Shown here: positions 1 through 8,381 of the stretch, one piece after another
Numbering within the stretch: position 1 is the first letter of the stretch
Layout: the number at the start of each line of letters is the position of its first letter
NCBI RefSeq assembly: GCF_025822245.1
Contig: NZ_JACKTL010000020.1
Coordinates: 62,001-126,000 of the forward strand
Reading direction: 5' to 3'
From: Mycolicibacterium hodleri
GTDB lineage: Bacteria > Actinomycetota > Actinomycetes > Mycobacteriales > Mycobacteriaceae
Length of the DNA stretch: 64,000 nucleotides
The notes under the pieces: model-generated
What the model saw: only the letters and a program-made list of their open reading frames with translations
The model's database searches: none
Told to the model about the DNA's origin: nothing
Position numbers and translations under genes: made by a program

Positions 1-1
1 G

Positions 2-550
2 GGAGACTGGGCGGATCTGGCCGAGTTGGCCGGCCCGGCGGCGGAGGTGTCGTTGCGCGGGGCCCACGTGCCGCCCGCCGGCTGGGACCTCCTCGGGCAA
101 CTGGGGTCGGTGCAGCTCGACGGGTCGGACCTCGAGGTGGCTCCCGACCCGGACGTCGTCGTCCTGGGATCCGACGACGTGCCGCAGATGCTGGACCTGG
201 TCGCGCGCACCGAACCCGGTCCGTTCCGGGTGCGGACGATCGAGATGGGAACCTATCTTGGGTTCGTCGACGACGGCAGGTTGGTCGCGTTGGCCGGTGA
301 ACGCATGCATCCCGACGGATGGACCGAGATCAGCGCGGTGTGCACCGATCCGCGATTTCGCAGGCGAGGTCTGAGCACCCGCCTGGTCCGTGCGGTGGGA
401 TACGGAATTCGCGCGCGGGGCGCGATTCCGTTCTTGCATGCGAGAGCCGACAACGTCTCGGCCATCCGGCTCTACGAGTCGTTGGGGTTCACGCTTCGGC
501 AGCGCTCGGTGCTGACCCGGCTCCGCACTCCCGGGGGCGGTGAGCGGTGA
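2..550 (+). CDS. GNAT family N-acetyltransferase (5' partial)
   Basis: This is the C-terminal part of a GCN5-related N-acetyltransferase, which moves an acetyl group from acetyl-CoA to an unidentified substrate. The frame stays open to the left edge, so the true start lies outside the window; the TTG at 26 is probably not the start. The acetyl-CoA-binding motif A is visible (VCTDPRFRRRGLSTRLV, with the RRxGxx loop), followed by motif B (N-x-x-AIRLYESLGF). The stop TGA overlaps the GTG of the following ABC permease by 4 bp, so the acetyltransferase is the upstream member of an amino-acid transporter operon and may act on a related amine or amino acid. That last point is inference. Confidence 0.85.
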   Translation, partial: GDWADLAELAGPAAEVSLRGAHVPPAGWDLLGQLGSVQLDGSDLEVAPDPDVVVLGSDDVPQMLDLVARTEPGPFRVRTIEMGTYLGFVDDGRLVALAGERMHPDGWTEISAVCTDPRFRRRGLSTRLVRAVGYGIRARGAIPFLHARADNVSAIRLYESLGFTLRQRSVLTRLRTPGGGER

Positions 551-1512
551 CCGCGGTGGCGCCCAACGCTTCCGGCGCGGCCGTCGACGACGATCCGGGG
601 ATCGACGCCGACGCCCTGACCGTGGCCCGCACCTGGCACCCGTGGCGGTGGGTGATCGGCGCGGCGACACTCGTGGTGCTCGCCCAGTTCGTCCACGGTC
701 TGGCCACCAACCCCGGGTGGGACTGGGGCACCTTCGCCCAGTACTTCACTGCCAAGTCGGTGATGGCCGCACTCTGGCTGACGATCCAGTTGACGTTCTG
801 GGGCACTCTAATCGGCTTCGCCCTCGGCATTGCCATCGCCGCCGCCCGGCTGTCGCACAACCCGGTGCTGCAAGTGATTTCGTGGTGCTACGTCTGGGCG
901 TTTCGCTCCATCCCGTTGATTGTGCAGCTGCTGTTCTGGTTCAACATCGCCTACCTGTACCGGACGCTGAGCGTCGGCGTCCCGTTCGGACCCGCCGTCT
1001 TCACCTTCGACGTGAACGGCGTCATCAGCGGCCCGATGGCGGCGATCATCGGTCTCGCGTTGCATCAGGCCGCGTACTCGGCGGAGATCGTCCGCGCCGG
1101 GATCATCTCCGTCGACCAGGGCCAGCTCGAAGCGTCTGCGGCGCTGGGCATTCCCAAGCGCCGAGAGTTCTTCAAGATCGTCTTGCCGCAGGCGATGCGA
1201 GGGATCCTGCCGAACGCGGCCAACGAGGTGATCTCGTTGTTCAAGGGGACGTCGATCGTCTCGGTGATGGCGATCGCGGAACTCTTCTATCAGGTTCAGG
1301 TCATCTACGGCCGCAGCGGACGAGTGGTGCCGCTGCTCATGGTGGCCACCGTCTGGTACATCGTCCTCACCTCGTTGCTGTCGATCGTGCAGTTCTACGT
1401 CGAGCGTCACTATGCGAGGGGCGCTCTGCGGACGGTCCCGCTCACCCCCATTCAGGCACTCCGCAGAAGGCTTGAGGCACTTCCCCTTTCGCCGCGGGGG
1501 GCGACCCGATGA
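547..1512 (+). CDS. Polar amino-acid ABC transporter permease (HisM/GlnP family)
   Basis: This is a 321-residue integral membrane permease of the polar amino-acid uptake family. About 70 hydrophilic N-terminal residues and a first hydrophobic segment precede the transport domain (roughly residues 75-285), which has several membrane spans. The EAA loop that docks the ATPase is visible as [20 protein letters not shown] with the expected EAA-type Gly. The GTG start overlaps the acetyltransferase stop and its own stop overlaps the ATPase start (ATGA at 1509), so GNAT, permease and ATPase look translationally coupled. Only one permease is encoded, so a homodimer is likely. The substrate cannot be read from sequence. 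Confidence 0.92.
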   Translation: MTAVAPNASGAAVDDDPGIDADALTVARTWHPWRWVIGAATLVVLAQFVHGLATNPGWDWGTFAQYFTAKSVMAALWLTIQLTFWGTLIGFALGIAIAAARLSHNPVLQVISWCYVWAFRSIPLIVQLLFWFNIAYLYRTLSVGVPFGPAVFTFDVNGVISGPMAAIIGLALHQAAYSAEIVRAGIISVDQGQLEASAALGIPKRREFFKIVLPQAMRGILPNAANEVISLFKGTSIVSVMAIAELFYQVQVIYGRSGRVVPLLMVATVWYIVLTSLLSIVQFYVERHYARGALRTVPLTPIQALRRRLEALPLSPRGATR

Positions 1513-2273
1513 CCGGCTTCGCGGTCGAGGTGCGGGGAGTGCGCAAGTCCTACGGGGCGCTCGAGGTCCTCAAGGGCGTCGACCTGACGGTGCGCCCCGG
1601 TGAGGTCACGGCGATCCTCGGGCCGTCGGGTTCGGGGAAGTCGACGCTGTTGCGGGTGCTGAACCACCTCGAGAAGGTGGACGCGGGGCTGGTCAGGGTC
1701 GACGGCGAGCTGGTCGGCTACCGGCTCAAGGGCCGCACGTTGCACGAGCTCAAACCTCGCGAGATTCTGCGGCAGCGCAGCCAGATCGGCTTCGTGTTCC
1801 AGAACTTCAACCTCTTCCCGCACCTGACCGTGCTGGAGAACGTGATGGAGGCGCCGGTGTCGGCACAGGGCCGGCGCCGTGACGAGGTCCGGGCGCAGGC
1901 CCTCGAACTGCTCGAGCGCGTCGGGGTCGGCGACAAGGCCGACGACTATCCCCGTCGGCTGTCCGGCGGCCAACAGCAGCGCGTCGCGATCGCCCGCGCA
2001 CTCGCGCTGCGCCCCAAGGTGATCCTCTTCGACGAGCCCACGTCGGCACTCGATCCCGAACTGGTCGGGGAGGTGCTCGAGGTCATCCGCCAACTTGCCC
2101 GCGACGGCGCGACGCTCGTCATCGTCACCCACGAGGTGGGCTTCGCCAGGGAAGTCGCAGACACCGTCGTCTTCATGGACGGCGGCGTCATCGTCGAACA
2201 GGGCTCGCCCGAGGCGGTGTTCGACCGACCGGCGCACGCCAGAACCCGCGAATTCCTGTCCCACGTCCTCTGA
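1509..2273 (+). CDS. Polar amino-acid ABC transporter ATPase (GlnQ/HisP family)
   Basis: This 254-residue protein is the cytoplasmic ATPase that powers the neighbouring permease. Walker A is GPSGSGKST at residues 38-46, the ABC signature LSGGQQQ is at 151-157, and Walker B ends in DEP with D175 and E176. A switch histidine follows in [11 protein letters not shown]. The length and the [18 protein letters not shown] stretch around the Q-loop are typical of polar amino-acid importers. The ATG overlaps the permease stop by 4 bp. The binding-protein gene follows 33 bp downstream, completing the importer. Confidence 0.95.
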   Translation: MTGFAVEVRGVRKSYGALEVLKGVDLTVRPGEVTAILGPSGSGKSTLLRVLNHLEKVDAGLVRVDGELVGYRLKGRTLHELKPREILRQRSQIGFVFQNFNLFPHLTVLENVMEAPVSAQGRRRDEVRAQALELLERVGVGDKADDYPRRLSGGQQQRVAIARALALRPKVILFDEPTSALDPELVGEVLEVIRQLARDGATLVIVTHEVGFAREVADTVVFMDGGVIVEQGSPEAVFDRPAHARTREFLSHVL

Positions 2274-2306
2274 TCGTCGACGTCGAACCTCCGAAAGAGC
2301 CCTCCC

Positions 2307-3272
2307 GTGAGAACACTTCGTACTGTCATGGCCCTCCTTGCCGCGTCGACCGCCGTCGCGCTGGTCACGTCGTGCAGCGAGCCCACCGTCGGTGACACCG
2401 TCACCGCGGACAACGGTCAGACGTTCGACCTGACCCCCGAACAAAAGGGGCGGATCGTGACCGAGAAGGTGGACTCGATCGCCGCGCTGGTTCCGGCACC
2501 GATCCGTGACCGCGGCGTCCTTCGGGTCACCGCCAACGTCGGATCGACGCCGCCGCTGGACTTCTACGCCAGTGACAACGCCACCATCGTCGGCAGCGAG
2601 GTGGACGTCGCACACCTGGTCGGCGACGTCCTCGGATTGAAGGTGGAGAACACCAACGCCGACTGGGCGCAGAACTTCGTGCGGATCGACTCGGGAGAGG
2701 CCGATGCGTTCATCTCCAACGTGACGGTCACCGAGGAGCGCAAGGAGAAGTACGACTTCTCGACTTACCGGTTGGACAACCTGGCCCTGGAGGCGCCCGC
2801 CGACTCGACGTGGACCTACCACGACCGAAAGGACATCGCCGGCAAGCGGATCGGTGTCACCTCCGGTACCAACCAGGAACAGCTGCTGGTCGACTGGAAT
2901 GCGCAGAACGCCGCCGACGGGCTGAAGCCGGCGGAGATCGTCTACTACCAGAACAACGCCGACTACTACCTCGCGTTGGCCTCCAAGCGAATCGACGGCT
3001 ATCTGGGTCCGAACCCCTCGGCGGTGTACCACTCGGCCAGCGCGAAGGAGACGAAGATCCTGGCCACGTACTCCGGTGGCGGGGACGCGCTGCAGGGCGA
3101 GATCGCCGTTCTGACCAAGAAGGACAACGGGTTGATCCAGGCGGTCAACCAGGCGCTCAACCACGTGATCCAGAACGGCACGTATCGCAAGGCCCTCGAT
3201 CGCTGGGGTCTCGGCGGCGAGGCGGTTCCGCAGTCGGAGATCAATCCGCCGGGGCTGCCCAAGAAGTCGTGA
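2307..3272 (+). CDS. Amino-acid ABC transporter substrate-binding lipoprotein
   Basis: This is a 321-residue periplasmic-binding-fold protein (SBP family 3) anchored as a lipoprotein. It starts with GTG, has a positively charged then hydrophobic leader and a lipobox VTSC with the lipidated cysteine at residue 23. The mature part contains the family-3 layout, including DFYASDNATIVGSEVDVA and SNVTVTEERKEKYDFS, typical of polar amino-acid binders. It captures the ligand outside the membrane for the permease and ATPase encoded just upstream. The 33-bp gap to the ATPase contains no terminator, so it is probably in the same transcript. Confidence 0.93.
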   Translation: MRTLRTVMALLAASTAVALVTSCSEPTVGDTVTADNGQTFDLTPEQKGRIVTEKVDSIAALVPAPIRDRGVLRVTANVGSTPPLDFYASDNATIVGSEVDVAHLVGDVLGLKVENTNADWAQNFVRIDSGEADAFISNVTVTEERKEKYDFSTYRLDNLALEAPADSTWTYHDRKDIAGKRIGVTSGTNQEQLLVDWNAQNAADGLKPAEIVYYQNNADYYLALASKRIDGYLGPNPSAVYHSASAKETKILATYSGGGDALQGEIAVLTKKDNGLIQAVNQALNHVIQNGTYRKALDRWGLGGEAVPQSEINPPGLPKKS

Positions 3273-3307
3273 CGACGACTGGGTGCCGGCTCACCGAGGG
3301 GGCGAGG

Positions 3308-3313
3308 TAGGTT
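3308..3313 (+). promoter_or_regulatory. Leaderless -10 element (TAGGTT) for the YrhK-like gene
   Basis: TAGGTT lies 7 nt before the ATG at 3321, and no Shine-Dalgarno is present. This spacing places transcription initiation at or next to the start codon. Confidence 0.5.
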
Positions 3314-3320
3314 CGGCGTC

Positions 3321-3938
3321 ATGGGCACGTCGAGGCTGCGGTCGGCGGTGACGCTCACCCATCAATGCTGGCTGTTCGTCATCGGATCGGCGTTCTTCGC
3401 GGCGGCCACGGCCCCCGGCGTGGCCGCGGTGGCCGGCCCTGGTGCGGCCAACGCGCTGTGCTTCGTCGGCTCCTGGTTCTTCACCAGTGCGGCATGGATT
3501 CAGCTGGTGTTGTCTCAGCCCGAGGACAGTACCGAATGGCGTTCCGCCGCGGTCCAATTCGGCGGCACCGTCCTGTTCAACGTCAGCACCGGGGCGGCGG
3601 TGTGGGCGCACGAGGTGATGGCCGAGCGGCGCCTGGTGTGGGCGCCGGACGCGACGGGATCGCTGGCCTTCCTGGTCAGCGCCGTACTGGGCATCGTCGC
3701 CGTGACGGCCAGCGTGGGCCCCTGGCGGCCGGCATCCCGCGACTGGCAAGCCGGCTGGGTCAACATGGTCGGCTGCGTCGCCTTCGCGGCAAGTGCGGTC
3801 GGGGCGTTCGTCTACCGGACGGGCAGCGTCGCCGACGAGGCCCTCGCCAACCTCGGCACGTTTCTCGGGGCGCTGTGCTTCTTGGCCGCCGCGCTGCTGG
3901 TCCTGCCGCGGGCCGCGGCCGTCACGGCGTCGGGGTGA
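3321..3938 (+). CDS. Small multi-pass membrane protein, YrhK-like
   Basis: This is a 205-residue hydrophobic protein with about six predicted membrane segments, beginning near residue 17 (LFVIGSAFFAAATAPG). The repeated pattern of a Gly/Ser-rich span followed by a short polar loop (FVGSWFFTSAAWIQ) resembles YrhK-domain membrane proteins, whose function is unknown. It has its own -10 element and so need not belong to the ABC operon. Its 3' end overlaps the convergent amidohydrolase gene by 17 bp. I do not assign a function. Confidence 0.7.
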   Translation: MGTSRLRSAVTLTHQCWLFVIGSAFFAAATAPGVAAVAGPGAANALCFVGSWFFTSAAWIQLVLSQPEDSTEWRSAAVQFGGTVLFNVSTGAAVWAHEVMAERRLVWAPDATGSLAFLVSAVLGIVAVTASVGPWRPASRDWQAGWVNMVGCVAFAASAVGAFVYRTGSVADEALANLGTFLGALCFLAAALLVLPRAAAVTASG

Positions 3939-5168
3939 GGAAGCCGCCACGGTCGACGGCGACGGCGCCGTCCTTGATCACCAGCAGGATGTTCTCGGGC
4001 TTGCCAAGGGATTCGACGTCGGCCAGCGGGTCACCACGGACCACCACCACGTCGGCGATCTTTCCCGCCTCGACGGTGCCGAGCACGTCCGCCAGCCCGC
4101 ATAGTTCCGCCGACGTCCGCGTTCCCGCCACGATCGCCTCCATCGGCGTGAGGCCACCGAACCGCACCAGCAGACCGAGTTCTTGAAGGTTGGTGCCGTG
4201 GTCGGGGCTCAGCCCGGCATCGGTGCCGACCGCGATCTTGACGCCCGCGGCAGCCGACGCCGCCACCGCCTCGTGGGCGATCCGATGCCAGCGCACGCTC
4301 TTCTCGCGCGCCACGGGCGACACGGTGACGTCCGACATCGTCTCCAGGAGCGTGGGTACCAGGAATATCCCCTGATCCACCATTCGCCTTCGCAAGGTGT
4401 CGTCGAGCTGGTATCCGTGTTCGATGCTCGTCACGCCCGCCTCCACGGCGGCCTCGATCCCGGCGTATCCGATGGCATGGGCGGCGACGGGCTTGTTCCC
4501 GTAGGCCTTCGCCTCGGCGACCACGGCGGCGATCATCTCCGTGCGCATGCCAAGCCATTCGGGTTGATCGCTGGGGGAGGCGATGCCGCCACTGGAGGCG
4601 ATCTTGAGGACGTCGGCGCCGGCGGCGACGAGTTCCCGAGTGCGACGGCGCGCTTCGTCGACGCTGTCGACCAGCGAGCCACCCACCAGCGGGGTCAGGT
4701 CGACGCCGGAGGGCAGGTGAAAGTCGGCGTGTCCGGACGTCTGGCTCATCATGTCGATCGCGACGAGCAGCCGCGGACCCGCGACCAGTCCGTCGGCAAC
4801 GGCTTGGCGCACCCCGGCGTCGACGCCCATGAGGTCCCGCGCGGTCGTGACGCCGTTGTGCAGCGTGACCCGCAGGCGTTCGACGAGCTGAAAGTAGTGG
4901 TAGGACAACGGATGCAGGATGCGATCCAGGGGTAGCCCACCCGCGCCGGGCAGCCCGAGGTGGACGTGGCAGTCGAAGAAGCCGGGGCAGATCGTGTTGC
5001 CGGCCAGGTCGACTGGCGTCGGCGGGTCGGCGGACGGCCCGGTGGGAGGTCCGCCTCGGGGCCGGCCCAGGCGATCTTGCCGTCGTCGACCAGGACTACG
5101 GCCGACGGAATCGGAGCGCTCCCGGTGCCGTCGACGAGGGTGGCGTTGCGAAGGAGTAGCGATGACAT
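3922..5168 (-). pseudogene. Amidohydrolase (imidazolonepropionase/prolidase-like) interrupted by a frameshift
   Basis: The gene encodes a metal-dependent amidohydrolase of about 415 residues, but as given it cannot be read in one frame. The N-terminal beta-sandwich part (MSSLLLRNATLVDGTG through GPEADLPPG) is read from ATG 5168 down to about 5038. The rest, starting VDLAGNTICPGFFDCHVHLG at about 5013 and running to the stop, is in another frame. The span of 1247 nt is one short of a multiple of three, consistent with one missing base between 5013 and 5038, a run rich in G and C. The catalytic part looks intact: metal ligands HVH, the later AHAIGY and EHGYQ, and GTDAG. It is either a recent pseudogene or a sequencing error. 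The MFS gene lies 46 bp upstream on the same strand, suggesting a transport-hydrolysis pair. Confidence 0.8.
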
Positions 5169-5214
5169 CGGGTTCGACTTCACCAGTCGGTCCGGATCTT
5201 GGCAAGGGATCCCG

Positions 5215-6423
5215 TCACTCGGCGGGTGACCGCCGAGCTCGCAGCGGATCGGCGTCCACGGGCACCAGTGGCAGCGCCACCAGTGGGAACAACGCGCACA
5301 CCGCGAACGCCAACGGGTAACCGGCCACCGTGATCAGCGCGCCGAACACGGGCGGCACGATGCCTGCGGTCAGTAGTTGGCTGGTGTTCTGCGTGCCCAG
5401 GGCCCGGCCACTCCAGAACGGACCCGCGAGTTCGGCGATCGCGGTGAACGCCAAGCCGTTGTCGGACACGGTGATGACCGACGCCGCGACCATCACCGCG
5501 ATGGACAGCGGAGAGTGGATCAGGTCCGTCGCGGCGAGGAGGGCCATCGCAACGGCCGCGCCGATGGCGATGGTGCGGATGGGATGTAATCGCGAACCCG
5601 CCTTGTCCGACCACCGGCCGGCGGCGATTCTGCCCGCTGCGCCGAGGATTTGGGCGAAGGTGACCATCGCACCCGCCGAGGCCGCCGACCATCCACGGTC
5701 GGTCATCAGCCACACCAGGGTGAACGTCCACACCACGCACTGCGGTGCGACGAGCAGCACCGAGACGGCGTGGATGCGCCACAGCGTGGACGACCCGCGG
5801 TAGGGGTTGACCAGATCCTCGGCGGGCGCCTCCGCCCGGGGCGGACGGGGTGGGTCGACGACGCCGACCGCGCTCACCACGGCCGCCGCGGCGCACGCGA
5901 TCGCGGGGAACGTCAGCGCCGCGGACACCCCACTGCCCTGGGCGAGTTGAGGAATCACCAACGCGCCCAACCCGACTCCCAGGGGCTGTGCCGTCTGGCG
6001 GATGCCCATCACCAGGCCGCGCTGGTGGGGCGGAAACCACCCGACGACCAGGCGCCCGCTGGCCGAGTTGCTGCTCGCGGCCGCCATGCCACCGAGGAAC
6101 AGGAAGACGCCGACCGCCACCAGCGAGTCGACGGAGGCTGCGGCGAAGGCCGCGGCGGCGGTCAGCGCCGACCCGACCGTCAACACGACGCGCTCGCCGA
6201 ACCTGTCGACCAGGTAACCCCAGGCGATCAGCGTGACGACCATCCCGAAGCTGGGGAGCGCGGAGACCAGGCCCGCCTCGGCCAGGTCGAGACCGCGCTC
6301 GACGTGCAGGGTCGGGATGAGGAACGCCACCCCGTTGATGAAGACGTTGGCGCACAGGGTCGTGGCGAGCGCGATGACCAACATCGACCAGCGGCGTGCG
6401 GTCCCGACGACGGGTTCGGACAT
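5215..6423 (-). CDS. MFS transporter
   Basis: This is a 402-residue major facilitator with about 12 hydrophobic segments. The MFS motif between spans 2 and 3 is visible as GYLVDRFGERVVL. I chose ATG 6423 (MSEPVVGTARRWS), because the upstream in-frame alternative at 6453 adds ten polar residues without a better ribosome-binding site. In M. tuberculosis an MFS gene (Rv2994) sits beside the FAH gene at the equivalent position, so this is probably its counterpart. The frameshifted amidohydrolase follows 46 bp downstream. The substrate is unknown; the lack of long loops fits a metabolite or drug exporter. Confidence 0.88.
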   Translation of the reverse strand: MSEPVVGTARRWSMLVIALATTLCANVFINGVAFLIPTLHVERGLDLAEAGLVSALPSFGMVVTLIAWGYLVDRFGERVVLTVGSALTAAAAFAAASVDSLVAVGVFLFLGGMAAASSNSASGRLVVGWFPPHQRGLVMGIRQTAQPLGVGLGALVIPQLAQGSGVSAALTFPAIACAAAAVVSAVGVVDPPRPPRAEAPAEDLVNPYRGSSTLWRIHAVSVLLVAPQCVVWTFTLVWLMTDRGWSAASAGAMVTFAQILGAAGRIAAGRWSDKAGSRLHPIRTIAIGAAVAMALLAATDLIHSPLSIAVMVAASVITVSDNGLAFTAIAELAGPFWSGRALGTQNTSQLLTAGIVPPVFGALITVAGYPLAFAVCALFPLVALPLVPVDADPLRARRSPAE

Positions 6424-6493
6424 GACTCCATCGTGGCACGGTAATCCCACCATGCCGAATGGTCATCTCAAGATGTGGAATTGGAGAACGAAA

Positions 6494-6529
6494 ATGCCCC
6501 TCCTCCGCCGGTTGGCGGAGGAGGGGCAT
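6494..6529 (-). terminator. Intrinsic terminator of the Ser-rich secreted protein gene
   Basis: The site is a perfect 16-bp stem (6494-6509 with 6514-6529) and a 4-nt loop. On the minus strand it is followed by a T-rich tract (ATTTTCGTTCTCC). It lies 17 bp past the stop of the minus-strand gene, so it is a strong intrinsic terminator, which is uncommon in mycobacteria. Confidence 0.85.
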
Positions 6530-6545
6530 CTGGTGTCGTGCGAGG

Positions 6546-7988
6546 TCAGCTCGCGCTGGACGAACCCGAACCCGAAGAGCCCGAGCTGGATCCGGCCGAG
6601 CTGGATCCCGCGGAGCTCGACCCCGTCGAGCCCGAGCTCGAGGAGCCCGCCGACGTGTCCTTCTTCGAGTCGGCGGCCTTGCTGGCGCTGCTGCCGGTCG
6701 ACGACGTCGTGCCCGAGGTCGCCGAGCTCGACGACGCGGTGCCCTTGGACGAGGGCTCCTTGTCGTCCGACGACGTCGTGCTCGACGGCTTGGTGCTCGT
6801 CGAGCCACTTGCCGTCGAGCCACTTGCCGTCGAGCTGCTGGTCGACGATGCGGCCGAGGGCTCGGAGTCCGATCCGCCGTCGGTCTTGGTGGTGCTGGTG
6901 GCGGATTCCGTCGTCGATTCCGTCGCGGTGCTAGACGTTGGCGGTGTGGACGTTGCGACCGGTTCGGTGCTTGCCGGTTCGGTGGCTGCCACCGGGGCGG
7001 TCGTGGCCTCGGTCACCGGCTCGGCCGCATTGGCCTCCGTTGCGGCGGACGACGCCTTGGCCGCCACCTCGCCGGTGGCAGCACCGGTCGAGCCCACCTC
7101 AGAGGGCGCTGCCGCCAGGCTGACCAGGTTCGACGCCGTCGGCAAGGCCGACACCGCAGCCGCCGCAGCGGGTGCCGGCGCACCTAGCGCCTGGGCGATG
7201 ATGTCGCGCGCATTCAGCAGGTTGGCGATCAACCCGCCATCCGCCAACGGGCTGAACACCCCGGGTATGAACTGGGGCGGGTACCCGTTGAGGAAGGCGT
7301 TGGTCACGATGGCGGGGATGTTGACCAGAGCGCTGAGCGCCCCCGCCACGTCACCCGCCCGGGCCGCGTCGATGACGGCCTGGCCGGCGTCGCCGAACGA
7401 GTAGATGGCACCGGCGATCGGAGAAATCGCGGCAAGCCCCACGGGCAACAGCACATTCGGGATGGCGGCGACGACGTTCGCGAAGTTCTGGGCGGTGTCG
7501 GTGACGATCGACGTCGCACCGATCAGGCTGATCGCGGGAGCCAGAATGAGGCCGATGCCAGCCTGGAAGAGGGTGCCCACCGCCGCGCTGAACTGACCGG
7601 CGGCGAGCTGCTGAGCCGCCAGCAGCGTGGCCGACGGAAGTGCGGTGAGTCCGGCCACCAGGCCACCTGCCGCACCCCCGAGGGCCGTCGACAGAGTGGC
7701 GGCGTTCGCCAACTGGTTCGTCAGGATCTGCTGCAGGATGGGCGCCGGATCACTCTGAAACTGCTGTCCCAGGGCGGCCACGTTGGTGAACGTGTTCTGG
7801 ACCACGGTGACCCATTCGGCGATCGGGTTCGCCAGTGCCGCAAGCTCGACCGCGGCCGAGGACGCATGGATCGCTGGCAGGTGGATCTCTGGTGGCGGCA
7901 CCGCGAGCGGCGCGGCGATCAGGGCGGTGGCGCCCACCATCGCGACGCCGGCCGTCAGGTATGACCGAAACGCTACTTGCACTGGCAT
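6546..7988 (-). CDS. Secreted protein with Ser/Thr-rich tail, GjpA-porin-like N-terminus
   Basis: This is a 480-residue exported protein. The N-terminus is signal-like (FRSYLTAGVAMVGATALIAA). An Ala/Leu/Gly-rich domain of about 250 residues follows, with features I associate with mycobacterial proteins annotated as GjpA-type outer-membrane porin (NPIAEWVTVVQNTFTNVAAL and repeated amphipathic segments). From about residue 290 the chain becomes low-complexity Ser/Thr/Ala/Gly, with Glu- and Lys-containing patches, ending SSGSSGSGSSSAS. Such tails may be O-glycosylated or cell-wall spanning. The ATG is preceded by a clear AAGGGAG ribosome-binding site, and the gene has its own terminator and an upstream palindrome. 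Export is well supported; the porin role is only a family-level guess. Confidence 0.75.
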   Translation of the reverse strand: MPVQVAFRSYLTAGVAMVGATALIAAPLAVPPPEIHLPAIHASSAAVELAALANPIAEWVTVVQNTFTNVAALGQQFQSDPAPILQQILTNQLANAATLSTALGGAAGGLVAGLTALPSATLLAAQQLAAGQFSAAVGTLFQAGIGLILAPAISLIGATSIVTDTAQNFANVVAAIPNVLLPVGLAAISPIAGAIYSFGDAGQAVIDAARAGDVAGALSALVNIPAIVTNAFLNGYPPQFIPGVFSPLADGGLIANLLNARDIIAQALGAPAPAAAAAVSALPTASNLVSLAAAPSEVGSTGAATGEVAAKASSAATEANAAEPVTEATTAPVAATEPASTEPVATSTPPTSSTATESTTESATSTTKTDGGSDSEPSAASSTSSSTASGSTASGSTSTKPSSTTSSDDKEPSSKGTASSSSATSGTTSSTGSSASKAADSKKDTSAGSSSSGSTGSSSAGSSSAGSSSGSSGSGSSSAS

Positions 7989-8036
7989 TTTTCTCCCTTT
8001 GTCGAACGGACCCCCGTGGCGGAGACGGTAGCTGAA

Positions 8037-8052
8037 CTTACCAGCGGGTAAG
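8037..8052. promoter_or_regulatory. Palindrome CTTACC-N4-GGTAAG, candidate TetR-type operator
   Basis: A perfect 6+6 inverted repeat with a 4-bp spacer lies 48 bp upstream of the ATG of the Ser-rich secreted protein, within its likely promoter or leader. It shares the TTACC-N4-GGTAA core with a second palindrome 180 bp away. The length and symmetry fit a TetR-family dimer, but the regulator is unknown. Confidence 0.5.
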
Positions 8053-8217
8053 GACTAAATGGGTCAACCAATTTTTGGGTGCAATGGGCCGCACGTGATC
8101 GTCCCGTGATGTGCGAGTGATCTTGGATAGTTGCTGCTGGAGACTCTAAGACGTGCCCAAAGGTGCCATTGAATTCGACGAAATGCGAGGCGATGGCCCA
8201 TCCATTTAGGCGGCACC

Positions 8218-8231
8218 TTACCGCGCGGTAA
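8218..8231. promoter_or_regulatory. Palindrome TTACCGCGCGGTAA, second operator-like site
   Basis: This is a perfect 14-bp palindrome with the same TTACC-N4-GGTAA core as the site at 8038-8051. It lies 151 bp before the FAH start. Two copies in one gap suggest cooperative or looping control by one regulator. Confidence 0.5.
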
Positions 8232-8368
8232 TGAAGCGAAGTTTGCTGTAACTGTCGCGGTCGACAATTTTGCGCGTCGCCGAGCCGGGCGAATCTGGCG
8301 AAGATTTCTTCGTCCGAGGGCGTCGGTGAGATCCCCTCCGACGATGTCGGCGGCGGCAGCCGGTGTCC

Positions 8369-8374
8369 TAGGGT
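8369..8374 (+). promoter_or_regulatory. Leaderless -10 element (TAGGGT) for the FAH gene
   Basis: TAGGGT ends 7 nt before the ATG at 8382. This spacing decides the start in favour of 8382 over the GTG at 8373, which overlaps the -10 element. Confidence 0.5.
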
Positions 8375-8381
8375 GGGAAAA

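Larger units (their letters stand above)
7989..8381. other. 393-bp divergent intergenic region
   Basis: This region separates the minus-strand Ser-rich secreted protein from the plus-strand FAH gene. It contains the ribosome-binding site of the former, two related palindromes (8037-8052 and 8218-8231) and the -10 element of the latter (8369-8374). It is less GC-rich than its surroundings. I see no credible ORF or structural RNA in it. Confidence 0.7.

Noticed and set aside
1452..3164. 570-codon minus-strand frame opposite the ABC ATPase and binding protein
   Set aside because: The plus-strand proteins have Walker, signature and lipobox motifs. The minus frame has none and no start signal.
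6475..7404. Plus-strand frame rich in Glu/Val/Leu opposite the Ser-rich tail
   Set aside because: It is the mirror translation of the low-complexity Ser codons, and it begins inside the terminator hairpin of the real gene.
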